From NCBI RefSeq assembly GCF_001675165.1, contig NZ_LROS01000012.1:1-64000 (forward strand): a stretch of 64,000 nt of DNA. The letters run 5' to 3'. The notes beneath the pieces were generated by a model. The model saw only the letters and a program-made list of their open reading frames with translations. It did not search any database and was not told where the DNA came from. The stretch is from Clostridium ragsdalei P11 (lineage in GTDB: Bacteria > Bacillota > Clostridia > Clostridiales > Clostridiaceae). Shown here piece by piece: positions 1 to 8,164 of the stretch. Position 1 is the stretch's first letter. Every line of letters starts with the position of its first letter. Both the position numbers and the translations under genes were made by a program.

Positions 1-480
1 CTTAGTTGTGAGATTATAATAATTGATATGGTACTGAAAATCAGCACCATATCAAAAATGAAATTTTAAGAATTAGCTAGTATTTGAATGAATTATTCCC
101 ATTTGCGGGGGCCAATCCGATAGTGAAAGATGATTTTTAGCTATCGCAAAAAATCTTTAAACTTATATAAATAAGCAATGTTTCGCTTTAGCGAAACGAG
201 TGATGAAAAGCTTAATCAAAGATTTTTTGTAGTATAACGGAAAAAAATCTACATTAACTATTAATTCTTCATTCTTAACTATTAATTAAAAATATTGCTT
301 CGCATTATTCTTAAACTGCGAAAGCTAAGTTAATAACAAAAAACCACTCCTCATGTAAATTTCATATATATCACACGAGAAATGGTATCCTTAATCAAAT
401 AAGTATTAAAACTTGAACGTTCATATGTAGTGATGGAATATATACGGAATTTTAAGCACACTTAAATGCCTTAAAATCCT
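1..480. other. Intergenic region downstream of yebC
   Basis: No gene is visible. A short hairpin at 24-53 (GATATGGT pairing with ACCATATC, plus CTGA with TCAG) lacks a convincing T-tract on either strand, so I do not call it a terminator. Positions 118-291 hold a palindromic repeat listed separately. Just after the yebC stop, ATTTTAAG and CTTAAAAT (about 450-477) could form a weak hairpin. The region ends at the window edge, so its far side is unknown. Confidence 0.6.
118..291. repeat. Palindromic intergenic repeat, family P, copy 1
   Basis: An imperfect inverted repeat centres on the perfect hairpin TTTCGC-TTTA-GCGAAA (181-196). Arms at 146-160 (GCAAAAAATCTTTAA) and 212-230 (TTAATCAAAGATTTTTTGT) pair. 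The right flank (GATTTTTTGTAGTATAACGG, then a run like TTAACTATTAATTCTT) matches the left end of the element at 21171-21360 read on the other strand, so the two belong to one family. It looks like a non-coding MITE-like or structured repeat; mobility is inference only. Confidence 0.6.
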
Positions 481-1221
481 TTATTCCTCAAATTCCTCCG
501 GGAATTCAGCGTTGTGGTACACGTCCTGAACGTCATCGTCTTCTTCAAGTTTATCTACAAGTCTTTGAACCTTTCCTGCAGTTTCCATATCAACGGCTAC
601 AGTATTATCTGGTATCATTGTAATATCTGCAGACAGGAATTCAAAACCCTGTTCCTCTAATTTTTCCCTTACTGTACCAAAGTCTTCTACAGCAGTAATT
701 ACCTCAAAGACTTCTTCTTCAGCAGTAAAATCTTCAGCACCTGCATCCAATACCTGCATCATTATTTCGTCTTCATCCATGTCTTCTTTTCTCTCTATTA
801 CTATCTGGCCTTTAGCCTGGAACATCCATCCTACACAGCCGTTAGCACCTAAATTACCACCATGTCTTGAAAATGCTGCCCTTACATTGCTAGCACTTCT
901 ATTTTTATTATCAGTTAAAGCTTTTACTATCATAGCAACTCCACTTGGTCCATAACCTTCATAGGATATTTCCTCGTAGTTTACTCCTGTAAGCTCTCCT
1001 GAACCCTTTTTAATTGCTCTCTGTACTGTATCCTGAGGCATATTATTTGCCTTAGCTTTTGCTATAACATCTCTTAATTTTGAATTGGAATCCGGATTTG
1101 ATCCGCCTTCTTTAGCAGCAATTGCCAGTTCCTTACCTATTTTAGTAAATATCTTACCTCTTTTTGCATCTGCTTTACCTTTTTTTGCTTGTATATTATG
1201 CCATTTTGAATGTCCTGACAT
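481..1221 (-). CDS. yebC: YebC/PmpR-family protein
   Basis: A 246-residue full-length member of the YebC/PmpR (TACO1-like) family. It begins with the hallmark [18 protein letters not shown] and ends in the acidic tail typical of the family. YebC proteins were first annotated as transcription regulators; more recent work assigns them a ribosome-associated role that helps translation through difficult motifs such as proline runs. The start is a clear ATG behind a GGGGGAAATTT-type ribosome site. It stands alone, 124 bp from the next gene upstream, and is cytosolic. Family assignment is firm; the exact role in this organism is inferred. Confidence 0.95.
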   Translation of the reverse strand: MSGHSKWHNIQAKKGKADAKRGKIFTKIGKELAIAAKEGGSNPDSNSKLRDVIAKAKANNMPQDTVQRAIKKGSGELTGVNYEEISYEGYGPSGVAMIVKALTDNKNRSASNVRAAFSRHGGNLGANGCVGWMFQAKGQIVIERKEDMDEDEIMMQVLDAGAEDFTAEEEVFEVITAVEDFGTVREKLEEQGFEFLSADITMIPDNTVAVDMETAGKVQRLVDKLEEDDDVQDVYHNAEFPEEFEE

Positions 1222-1345
1222 ACAAATTTCCCCCTAACTTACGGTTATAATTATTTATATTAATTATGCAAATTGTATTATATCATATAAAAGCTGTTAA
1301 ACACAAATGTACCCTACTTGCAATTAGCCATTTAGGAGTCCAATG

Positions 1346-2002
1346 TTACTTCGCTATTTGTTCTTTAATAAGCCTTGAATCCATCTTAAAATAAAACTCC
1401 TCATCTCCAACTATCACTTCACATTTTCCATTTGTCAGTTCTATAATCTCATTTATTAATTTATCTACATCTTCCGAAATGTAGTTTATCGACACACAAA
1501 TCTTCTCCGTATATTCTATATTTTCTATGTGAATCGACTTTTGTTCAAACATGTATTGTAATTTTCCCAAAGTATCATACTCTATAAATATATCCAACTG
1601 ACATCCTTTTACTTTCTCCACTATTCCAGATTCATCAATTGAGAGAGCAGCAGACTTTGTGTAAGCCTTTACTAATCCTCCTTTACCTAGAAGGGTTCCT
1701 CCAAAATATCTAGTAACTACTATTACCACATCTGTTATTCCCTTTTTCTTTATGACATCTAGTACTGGTATTCCTGCAGTTCCCTGAGGTTCTCCATCAT
1801 CACTGTATCTTTGTATATTCATTTTTTCTCCAATTACATAAGCATATACATTATGTGTTGCTTTAATATTTTTTTCCTTTACTTTACTTATAAATTTTTT
1901 AGCCTCGTTTTCAGTATAAACTCTTTTTATACTTCCTATAAATATAGACTTTTTCTCCTCAAATTGACAACTAGCTTCATCCTTTACTGTAAAGTAACTC
2001 AC
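1346..2002 (-). CDS. YigZ/IMPACT family protein
   Basis: A 218-residue protein of the YigZ/YvyE (IMPACT, UPF0029) family. It has an N-terminal ribosomal S5-like fold with the signature RYSDDGEPQGTAGIPVL and GGTLLGKGGLVKAY, then a C-terminal ferredoxin-like DUF1949 domain. Bacterial members are suspected translation-linked or regulatory proteins with no settled reaction. I chose the GTG start at 2002, which sits 6 nt behind AAAGGTGGG; a start 18 nt further upstream would lie inside that ribosome site. It follows the MocR gene by about 55 bp on the same strand and may be co-transcribed with it. Confidence 0.9.
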   Translation of the reverse strand: MSYFTVKDEASCQFEEKKSIFIGSIKRVYTENEAKKFISKVKEKNIKATHNVYAYVIGEKMNIQRYSDDGEPQGTAGIPVLDVIKKKGITDVVIVVTRYFGGTLLGKGGLVKAYTKSAALSIDESGIVEKVKGCQLDIFIEYDTLGKLQYMFEQKSIHIENIEYTEKICVSINYISEDVDKLINEIIELTNGKCEVIVGDEEFYFKMDSRLIKEQIAK

Positions 2003-2056
2003 AGATAACCCACCTTTCAAAATATCCCTCTAAACTATTTTAATATATACTACAAA

Positions 2057-3478
2057 TTACATAATTATAAGTTCACTTAATATTTGAATTCCACTTTCTA
2101 TATTCTTTTCATCCACATGTGAAAAACCAATTTTAAAGTACTTTTTACCTTCTGAAGGTACTTTATAAAACAATGTACCTGGTGTAATTAGAACTCTTCT
2201 ATTTTTTGATTTTCTAAAAAGCTCTATAGAATCTATAACTATGTTCTGGTTTATTTTTAAATAAAAATGCAGTCCTCCACCTGGTTCTACAAACTCTACC
2301 TGATTTTTTAAATATTTATCTATACATTTTTTCATATATACATATCTTTTTTTATAGACTACATTTAAATCATTTATATAATTTCGCCACAAACCTTTTC
2401 TTATATATAAATCCAGAGCCCTTTGCATAAGACTGGATGTAGATATATCTGTATTTATTTTTGAATTTTGAATACTTTCTTTAAATTTCTTAGGAGGTAT
2501 CAAATATCCAATTCGTATTCCTGGCAAAAATATTTTTGAAAAGCTTTTTATATAAACAACCCTGTCACTACTATCTAAGCTTTTAAAACTATTATATTTT
2601 ATGTTATCATCATAAATTAACTCTGAGAGATAATCATCTTCTATTATATAAAAATCATATATATCGGCTAATCTAAGTATTTGCCTTTTCTTTTCATTGC
2701 TATAGCTTATCCCAGTAGGATTTTGAAAATAACTCATTGTATAAAAACATTTCACTTTGTTTTTTTTAAGTATTTTTTCAAGGTTGTCTATATTAATTCC
2801 ATCTTTTTCAATAGGAGTTTCGATTATTTCAGTTCTCCTCCATTTAAATACAGATAGTGCCCCACTGTATGTTGGTTTTTCGACTATTACAGTATCATTT
2901 GTATTTAAAATAGCCTTTGAAACTACATCTATACCTTGCTGCGCTCCTGAAACTATAAGTATATCATCCTTATCTATATTTCCATTCCAGAACACATCAC
3001 TTATACTATTTCTGAGTCCATCATATCCGAGGGATTCTTGACATATCAAAGCCGATGAGCCATCCCTATCCAGAACCTCATTTAAAACACCTTTAAAGAA
3101 ACTTATTTGAAAAAATTCACCACTTGGAGTTTCTCCGGTAAAATCTATATAATTTTCTACTTCATTGCTAGATATCTTTTTCAGAACCTTTGAGTATTCT
3201 CTACTAAAGTTCTTATTTATATCCCTCTTTTTAGCATAAGTTCCACTGCCAATTTTTTGAGCAGCATAGCCTTCAGCTTGAAGTCTTTTATAGGCATTTA
3301 CCACAGTGATTTTATTTACATTTAAAAATTCTGCCATTTCTCTTATAGAAGGTAGTTTCTCCCCGTCTTCAATTTTATTTGTATCTATCAACTTTTTTAT
3401 ATGTTTTTCTATTAATAGATATTTAACAGTTTCTTCTCTATTTAGATTCACAAAATATTTATTAGAAATAAAATTCAC
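2057..3478 (-). CDS. MocR-type regulator (GntR HTH plus aminotransferase-like domain)
   Basis: A 473-residue MocR/PdxR-type transcription factor. Residues about 10-85 are a GntR winged helix (EKLPSIREMAEFLNVNKITV...GYAAQKIGSGTY), followed by a linker and a class I aminotransferase-like domain. That domain carries the PLP region IVSGAQQGID, the aspartate-containing IIEDDYLSEL and the PLP-binding lysine in SFSKIFLPGIRIG. Members often control vitamin B6 or amino-acid genes, but no pyridoxal synthase gene lies next to it, so the target is unknown. The start is GTG close behind GGGAA, a weak spacing, so a slightly different start is possible. A palindromic repeat lies directly upstream. Confidence 0.85.
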   Translation of the reverse strand: MNFISNKYFVNLNREETVKYLLIEKHIKKLIDTNKIEDGEKLPSIREMAEFLNVNKITVVNAYKRLQAEGYAAQKIGSGTYAKKRDINKNFSREYSKVLKKISSNEVENYIDFTGETPSGEFFQISFFKGVLNEVLDRDGSSALICQESLGYDGLRNSISDVFWNGNIDKDDILIVSGAQQGIDVVSKAILNTNDTVIVEKPTYSGALSVFKWRRTEIIETPIEKDGINIDNLEKILKKNKVKCFYTMSYFQNPTGISYSNEKKRQILRLADIYDFYIIEDDYLSELIYDDNIKYNSFKSLDSSDRVVYIKSFSKIFLPGIRIGYLIPPKKFKESIQNSKINTDISTSSLMQRALDLYIRKGLWRNYINDLNVVYKKRYVYMKKCIDKYLKNQVEFVEPGGGLHFYLKINQNIVIDSIELFRKSKNRRVLITPGTLFYKVPSEGKKYFKIGFSHVDEKNIESGIQILSELIIM

Positions 3479-3500
3479 TTCCCTGCTATAATTTACAATA

Positions 3501-3545
3501 GATAATTGACAGTTGTCAATTGTTAATTGTCAACTGTCAATTATC
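3501..3545. repeat. Near-perfect short palindrome between two genes
   Basis: Arms of 21 bp (GATAATTGACAGTTG... against ...CAACTGTCAATTATC) have one mismatch and a 3-bp centre. It lies just upstream of the MocR start and may be a short relative of the other TTAATT-rich palindromes here, or an operator for the MocR protein. There is no T-tract on the minus strand, so a terminator reading is weak. Confidence 0.5.
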
Positions 3546-3620
3546 ACAAAACATTCCTAGTGCTAAATTCTATTTTATAACAATAACTGCATTATGTTAA
3601 TACAAATTTAATTTATCCAA

Positions 3621-4517
3621 TTAAATAAAATATACATTTTCCTTAAATAATACAGTTCCATCCTTTAACTTATAGTTTCTCGTTTCTTTTTTTAGTATAT
3701 TCCTTTCCCATAACTTATTTAATATTTCTTCCATATTTATGTTGTAATGATAAAATAACTCATCATTTTTTATATCTTCTGAACTTAAAAAACAATCCTT
3801 TTCTCTCATATAATTTAATAATAACTTAGTCGTATTTCTTATATCTCTATTTACATTTTCTGTTAAATAGTCTATAGTGCTATTTATAGAATCAACTATA
3901 TTTTCATTTTTAAAAAATAATTTGTCTACACATTTTTTAAAGTTGTCATTTAAATTCATAGAAATAGTCATAGAATCTTTACTTATCATATGTCCTGAAG
4001 AATTTACATATAATTTAGAAAACTCTTCAACAGAACGTACTGCAGCAATATATGCAGTATATACATTGTCATTTTGAAGATATTTTTTACATATGCCCAT
4101 ACTTTTAAATAACTCTCCAATATAATACATATTCCATCTTTCTCTATCTAAATCTGAATAATATCTTCCAGTATCATATTTTGAAGTTATTTCCTTATCC
4201 TTTGAAAATACCAGTCTGGATGAAGATATTATTCTAGATATAAATCCACCCTTTAAATTTTTTTCAGGCATCTGCAGGAAGTTACTCTTGCTTACAAGTT
4301 TAACATGAATTTGAATTCCCTTTTCCTCAGTGTATATGTTTTTAATACTGCCCCTTTTATTATCAAACACTACAAGTAAGTCGATATCAGATTCATCCCA
4401 CAAATCGCCAGTGACCATACTTCCAAAAACCATAACTGCAAGGACAAAATCATTTGCTTTAAGTCTATCAATGGTACTGTTAAAAGCCTTTTGATATTGT
4501 AATATAGTTTTTTCCAA
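3621..4517 (-). CDS. Nucleotidyltransferase-fold protein
   Basis: A 298-residue protein with an N-terminal minimal nucleotidyltransferase fold: FGS at residues 31-33 and the metal-binding D44-I-D46 of the hG[GS]x(9-13)DhD motif. The second half is helical and unassigned. Such proteins transfer nucleotides to antibiotics, tRNA or proteins; nothing here identifies the substrate. No HEPN or antitoxin partner gene is adjacent, so I do not call it a toxin-antitoxin member. The start is TTG 8 nt after GGGGG. It stands alone between two intergenic gaps. Confidence 0.7.
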   Translation of the reverse strand: MEKTILQYQKAFNSTIDRLKANDFVLAVMVFGSMVTGDLWDESDIDLLVVFDNKRGSIKNIYTEEKGIQIHVKLVSKSNFLQMPEKNLKGGFISRIISSSRLVFSKDKEITSKYDTGRYYSDLDRERWNMYYIGELFKSMGICKKYLQNDNVYTAYIAAVRSVEEFSKLYVNSSGHMISKDSMTISMNLNDNFKKCVDKLFFKNENIVDSINSTIDYLTENVNRDIRNTTKLLLNYMREKDCFLSSEDIKNDELFYHYNINMEEILNKLWERNILKKETRNYKLKDGTVLFKENVYFI

Positions 4518-4592
4518 TTTAGTGTCCCCCTTTTGAACTTTATCAACTTGAATTTCTATATATTATATAATATATTTTTATAAAAATACAAT

Positions 4593-4662
4593 GGTAAAAT
4601 TATTTTTTTGCTATTTTACCAAAAAAGAGCATCTAATATTTTCATACTAATACTCTCTTTTT
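4593..4662 (-). terminator. Tandem hairpins after hflX, possible terminator
   Basis: Reading from hflX, AAAAAGAG and CTCTTTTTT pair across a long loop (4621-4662). A second perfect 8-bp stem follows (GGTAAAAT with ATTTTACC, 4593-4620). The T-rich end suits an intrinsic terminator, but the large first loop makes it weak. Confidence 0.4.
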
Positions 4663-4672
4663 AAATGTGCAA

Positions 4673-6460
4673 TTATTTTTCGTTAATTATAAACTTCTTA
4701 AATTTATTGTATGTTTTTTCATCTACAAGTGCATTTACATAGGTACCATCTTCCCTATAATCTTCGTTCTTTACCTTACAATGTTTGTGAATAAATGACA
4801 CTGCAGACTGTTCTGTATAAGGAATTAAATATTCTGCTTTTTTTATGCTGTTAGGAAGCATTTCCAATATCTTTTTCAAAAGCTCATTTAAATTCATACC
4901 ATATTTAGCTGATATAAATATTGCATTTGAATTTTTATATTTATCTTTTATACTGCTCAATTTAGTATCTTCCAATTTGTCAATTTTGTTTAGCACGATA
5001 AGTACAGGTTTATCATTTACTTCTAGTTCGCTCAGTACTTCATTTACTGCATCTATCTGTTCTTCTGCATAATCGGATGATGCATCTACTACATGTAATA
5101 ATAAATCAGCATATTGTACTTCTTCTAAAGTAGATTTAAATGCTTCTACCAAATCATGAGGAAGTTTTTTTATAAAACCTACGGTATCTGTCACTGCAAT
5201 TGTTCTGCCATCTTCCAATTCCACAGCCCTAGTAGTAGTGTCCAAAGTAGCAAATAACATATCTGCTTCAAATACCTTTTCCTTATTTACATTTTCTCTA
5301 GTGACAGCTACTTCACACAATTTATTTCTTAAAGTAGATTTACCTGAATTAGTATACCCCACCAGTGATACCTTGTTTATCTCATCTCTCTTCTTTCTTT
5401 GAGTTTTTCTAACCTGCTTTATTTTTTTCAGTTCTTTACTAATTTCATATATCTTTTCTCTTATATGCCTTCTATCAGTTTCTAACTTCTTTTCACCAGG
5501 TCCTCTAGTACCTATTCCTCCTCCAGTCCTTGAAAGAACTATACCGAGTCCTGAAAGCCTAGCTAACCTGTATTTTAGCTGTGCAAGTTCCACCTGTAAC
5601 TTAGATTCCTTACTCCTTGCCCTTGAAGCAAATATATGAAGTATGAGAGTAGTTCTATCTATTACTTTTATTCCTAGGTTTTCTTCTAAGTTTCTAACTT
5701 GAGAGCCAGATAATTCATCATCAAAAATTACTATATTTGCACCACTGAGCTGTGCAATTAATGCTATCTCACTTACTTTTCCCTTTCCTACGTAAAAAGC
5801 AGTATCTATAGTATCTCTTTTTTGAAGTATTTTTTCTAATGCAGTGACATTACAAGCTTTTGCCAATTCTTTTAATTCATCCAAGCTATCTTCAGTATCT
5901 GTGCCTACAAGTAATGCTCTCTCTCCTTCTTGTTGCAGTACATATTCATCATTCATCGACTTTTCTATTTCATTTACTTTTTGTACTATATTAAAGTTAA
6001 CTGCGTCCTCTAAAGTAAGCTTTTCTGAAATTTCACTTATAACTTCTCCATCTTTTACCTTACAAAATCCTATGGTAATACCTGTAATGCCATCCTCGTC
6101 AACCCCTATAGCTGCTATGCAATCCAATCTTAATTTTACTAAGGCTGAAATATCAATTTCGGAAAGTCTCGAATCTCCATTAGGATGGGTATGTACTATC
6201 CTAATACCACAGAGTTTATTTTGGTTTCCCTCAATTTCAGTAATACTTACAGTACTACTATCTCCAACAGATATGCTTACAATTGTTCCTCTTTTATCAA
6301 TTGCTAGGCTTAATTCTCTATTTAAATAAGTAGTAATTCTAGAAAGCATTTCTACAATCTCCCTGCTGCATATGCTTTCTTTTGAAACTCTTATATCATA
6401 AATCTTTTCCAATTCATCTAATATCGAATTTTTTATTCCTTCTGTATTTCCATATATCAA
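4673..6460 (-). CDS. hflX: GTPase HflX with N-terminal JAMM-like domain
   Basis: A 595-residue HflX, well over the roughly 420 residues of the standard protein. Residues about 180-360 are the HflX N-terminal and coiled region (GGGIGTRGPGEKKLETDRR). The GTPase has P-loop G368-YTNSGKS, G3 DTVGF (425-429) and G4 NKID (491-494). The extra first 165 residues contain H90-x-H92-P...S100-xx-D103, which fits the metal-binding HxHx7SxxD part of JAMM/MPN domains such as RadC. HflX splits stalled or stressed 70S ribosomes. Whether the added domain cuts anything is unknown. Start: TTG 8 nt behind GGAG. Confidence is high for HflX and moderate for the JAMM call. Confidence 0.93.
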   Translation of the reverse strand: MIYGNTEGIKNSILDELEKIYDIRVSKESICSREIVEMLSRITTYLNRELSLAIDKRGTIVSISVGDSSTVSITEIEGNQNKLCGIRIVHTHPNGDSRLSEIDISALVKLRLDCIAAIGVDEDGITGITIGFCKVKDGEVISEISEKLTLEDAVNFNIVQKVNEIEKSMNDEYVLQQEGERALLVGTDTEDSLDELKELAKACNVTALEKILQKRDTIDTAFYVGKGKVSEIALIAQLSGANIVIFDDELSGSQVRNLEENLGIKVIDRTTLILHIFASRARSKESKLQVELAQLKYRLARLSGLGIVLSRTGGGIGTRGPGEKKLETDRRHIREKIYEISKELKKIKQVRKTQRKKRDEINKVSLVGYTNSGKSTLRNKLCEVAVTRENVNKEKVFEADMLFATLDTTTRAVELEDGRTIAVTDTVGFIKKLPHDLVEAFKSTLEEVQYADLLLHVVDASSDYAEEQIDAVNEVLSELEVNDKPVLIVLNKIDKLEDTKLSSIKDKYKNSNAIFISAKYGMNLNELLKKILEMLPNSIKKAEYLIPYTEQSAVSFIHKHCKVKNEDYREDGTYVNALVDEKTYNKFKKFIINEK

Positions 6461-6796
6461 AATATCATCTCCATATCTATCAATTCACAATTCACAGTTT
6501 GCAATGCACAATTTCAGTAGATTTTCTGTGACAACAGAAAATCGTTCTTAATTATGTATTATGAATTGTACATCGTGCATTACAAATTGATTACTTCATA
6601 TTATTTTTATATTGAATCAAAATTTCGTATACACAAAAATTGAGTTTATAGCTATCGTATAATTCTATACTAAATAAAAAACATTGTAAACACATTACTC
6701 CAAGTCATTGAAAATTTACAGAAATCTTGCTAATATTGATAATATAATTTTATATTATGGCAATCATTAATTTAATATACACCATGGAGGAATATT
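6461..6796. other. Divergent intergenic region hflX-hpt
   Basis: This 336-bp region carries the start signals of hflX (minus) and hpt (plus), with a palindrome at 6481-6590. The rest is very AT-rich and I cannot choose a confident promoter. No further small gene is supported. Confidence 0.5.
6481..6590. repeat. Palindromic intergenic repeat, family P-like
   Basis: A nested palindrome of about 110 bp. The centre is a perfect 10-bp hairpin, GATTTTCTGT-GACA-ACAGAAAATC (6520-6543). The flanks CAATTCACA... and ...TTACAAATTG also pair imperfectly. GATTTTCTGT matches the GATTTTYTGTAG block of the elements at 118-291 and 21171-21360, so it may be a shortened member of that family. Confidence 0.5.
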
Positions 6797-7318
6797 ATGG
6801 AAAATAAATCAAAAAACATATTGATAACTCAAGAGCGAATTGGAAAGAGAATAGAAGAAGTAGGTAAAATAATAACCACTAAATATAAAGATAAAAATTT
6901 ATATGTATTATCACTTTTAAGAGGAAGTTTCATATTTACAGCAGATTTAGTAAGACAAATAAAACTTCCCGTAAAAATAGGATTTATGACAACTTCAAGT
7001 TATGGAAATTCTGAAACATCATCTGGTAAAATAAAAATTGTAAATGATATATTAGACGACATGAAAGGGTATGATGTTTTAATTGTAGATGACATAACAG
7101 ACACAGGTATTACTATGGACTTTGCTATAGACCATGTAAAATCTCTAGGTGCTTCCAGTGTAAAATGCTGCGTTCTTCTAGACAAGCCTGATAGAAGAAA
7201 AATTTCATTGACCCCAGATTTTTGTTGTTTCGAAATTCCCGATGTATTTGTTGCAGGTTATGGATTAAATTATGGAGATTATTATCGGAATGTACCTTAC
7301 ATATTTAACTGGGAATAA
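6797..7318 (+). CDS. hpt: Hypoxanthine phosphoribosyltransferase
   Basis: A 173-residue purine salvage enzyme that makes IMP (and usually GMP) from hypoxanthine or guanine and PRPP. The PRPP motif VLIVDDITDTGIT lies at residues 94-106, with the LRGSFIF loop at 41-47 and DFCCFEIPDVFVAGYG near the C-terminus. Length is normal for the HGPRT family. The ATG follows GGAGG by 6 nt. It is a single-gene unit closed by a strong bidirectional terminator shared with yunB. Confidence 0.93.
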   Translation: MENKSKNILITQERIGKRIEEVGKIITTKYKDKNLYVLSLLRGSFIFTADLVRQIKLPVKIGFMTTSSYGNSETSSGKIKIVNDILDDMKGYDVLIVDDITDTGITMDFAIDHVKSLGASSVKCCVLLDKPDRRKISLTPDFCCFEIPDVFVAGYGLNYGDYYRNVPYIFNWE

Positions 7319-7326
7319 TTTTGTTT

Positions 7327-7371
7327 AAAAAATGGCAAAGCTCTTTTTAACATTGAGCTTTGCCATTTTTT
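7327..7371. terminator. Bidirectional terminator between hpt and yunB
   Basis: AAAAAATGGCAAAGCTC pairs with GAGCTTTGCCATTTTTT around an 11-nt loop. An A-run on one side and a T-run on the other let it end both hpt (plus) and yunB (minus). It touches the yunB stop codon. Confidence 0.9.
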
Positions 7372-8083
7372 AATTACCGGATTTTAACTTAACTCCAGTT
7401 TTATCAAGGCCTAAATCTATGGCCGTTTCTGGTACTTTTCCCACTATAATTGTTTCTGATATAGGTACTTCATTTTTTACCTGTATATCTTCACTTCCAA
7501 AGGGAATCATCACCCTCATGTTTGTCTTTACCTGTACACTTATTTTATGTCTAGATTGATTTATACCTGCACTTTCAAAGCTTGACAAATATTTAGTCTC
7601 TATGTAACCTATAGGCTGCATCCTAATTGTAATGCTAGGTCCAAAAAACGCTAGCAAATTGTTTTTCATTATATATCCCATGGGAATCTTCAAGCCAACT
7701 TTTCCTACATTTCTTAGCTTGTTTTGGGATTCCAATGCCACATCACAAGCTATTTTATTCATTTTTAGTGTATCTGCTCTAACCATAACTATATTATCTT
7801 CCTTATCTTTTTCCACCTGTATAATGTCTTTATAAGTAAATTGTTTTGAATACTCCTGCATTATAACTGAATTTATAGTTTGTGTAACTACAGCTCTGAT
7901 TTCTACATTTGAAGCTGCAATTATAGCAGGGGTTATCCTTGAATTTACAAAATAAAGACACATTACTGTGGATAAAGTTATAACAGATATTATTAATACA
8001 ATTTTCATTTTCTTAATGGGAACTTTAAATTTTTTTATCTCTTCCACATCCTTATGATTTGATACATAATATATATATGACAA
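7370..8083 (-). CDS. yunB: Sporulation protein YunB
   Basis: A 237-residue YunB family protein. A short cytoplasmic tail is followed by one membrane segment (about 27-46) and an extracytoplasmic domain that begins SRITPAIIAASNVEIRAVVTQTIN, the characteristic YunB region. B. subtilis yunB is transcribed in the mother cell under SigE and affects sporulation; its biochemical role is unknown. The start is uncertain: TTG at 8083 sits only 3 nt behind CGAGG, so a start a few codons away is possible. It is divergent from the penicillin-binding protein gene. Confidence 0.88.
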   Translation of the reverse strand: MSYIYYVSNHKDVEEIKKFKVPIKKMKIVLIISVITLSTVMCLYFVNSRITPAIIAASNVEIRAVVTQTINSVIMQEYSKQFTYKDIIQVEKDKEDNIVMVRADTLKMNKIACDVALESQNKLRNVGKVGLKIPMGYIMKNNLLAFFGPSITIRMQPIGYIETKYLSSFESAGINQSRHKISVQVKTNMRVMIPFGSEDIQVKNEVPISETIIVGKVPETAIDLGLDKTGVKLKSGN

Positions 8084-8164
8084 TAACCTCGTGTATTTAC
8101 CTAAAGATTTAATTTATGTTATAATAATTTAAAAAATGTACACTTCAAAATAAGGAGGAAATTT

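Noticed and set aside
24-53. Hairpin near the window start as a terminator
   Set aside because: Good stem but no T-tract on either strand, and it lies over 400 bp from the yebC stop.
3621-4517. MNT/HEPN toxin-antitoxin pair
   Set aside because: The nucleotidyltransferase motif is present but the protein is too long for MNT and no HEPN gene lies next to it.
5844-6329. Long open frame on the plus strand opposite hflX (161 codons)
   Set aside because: It is antisense to a conserved gene, rich in Ser, Ile and Leu as expected of a shadow frame, and has no ribosome site.
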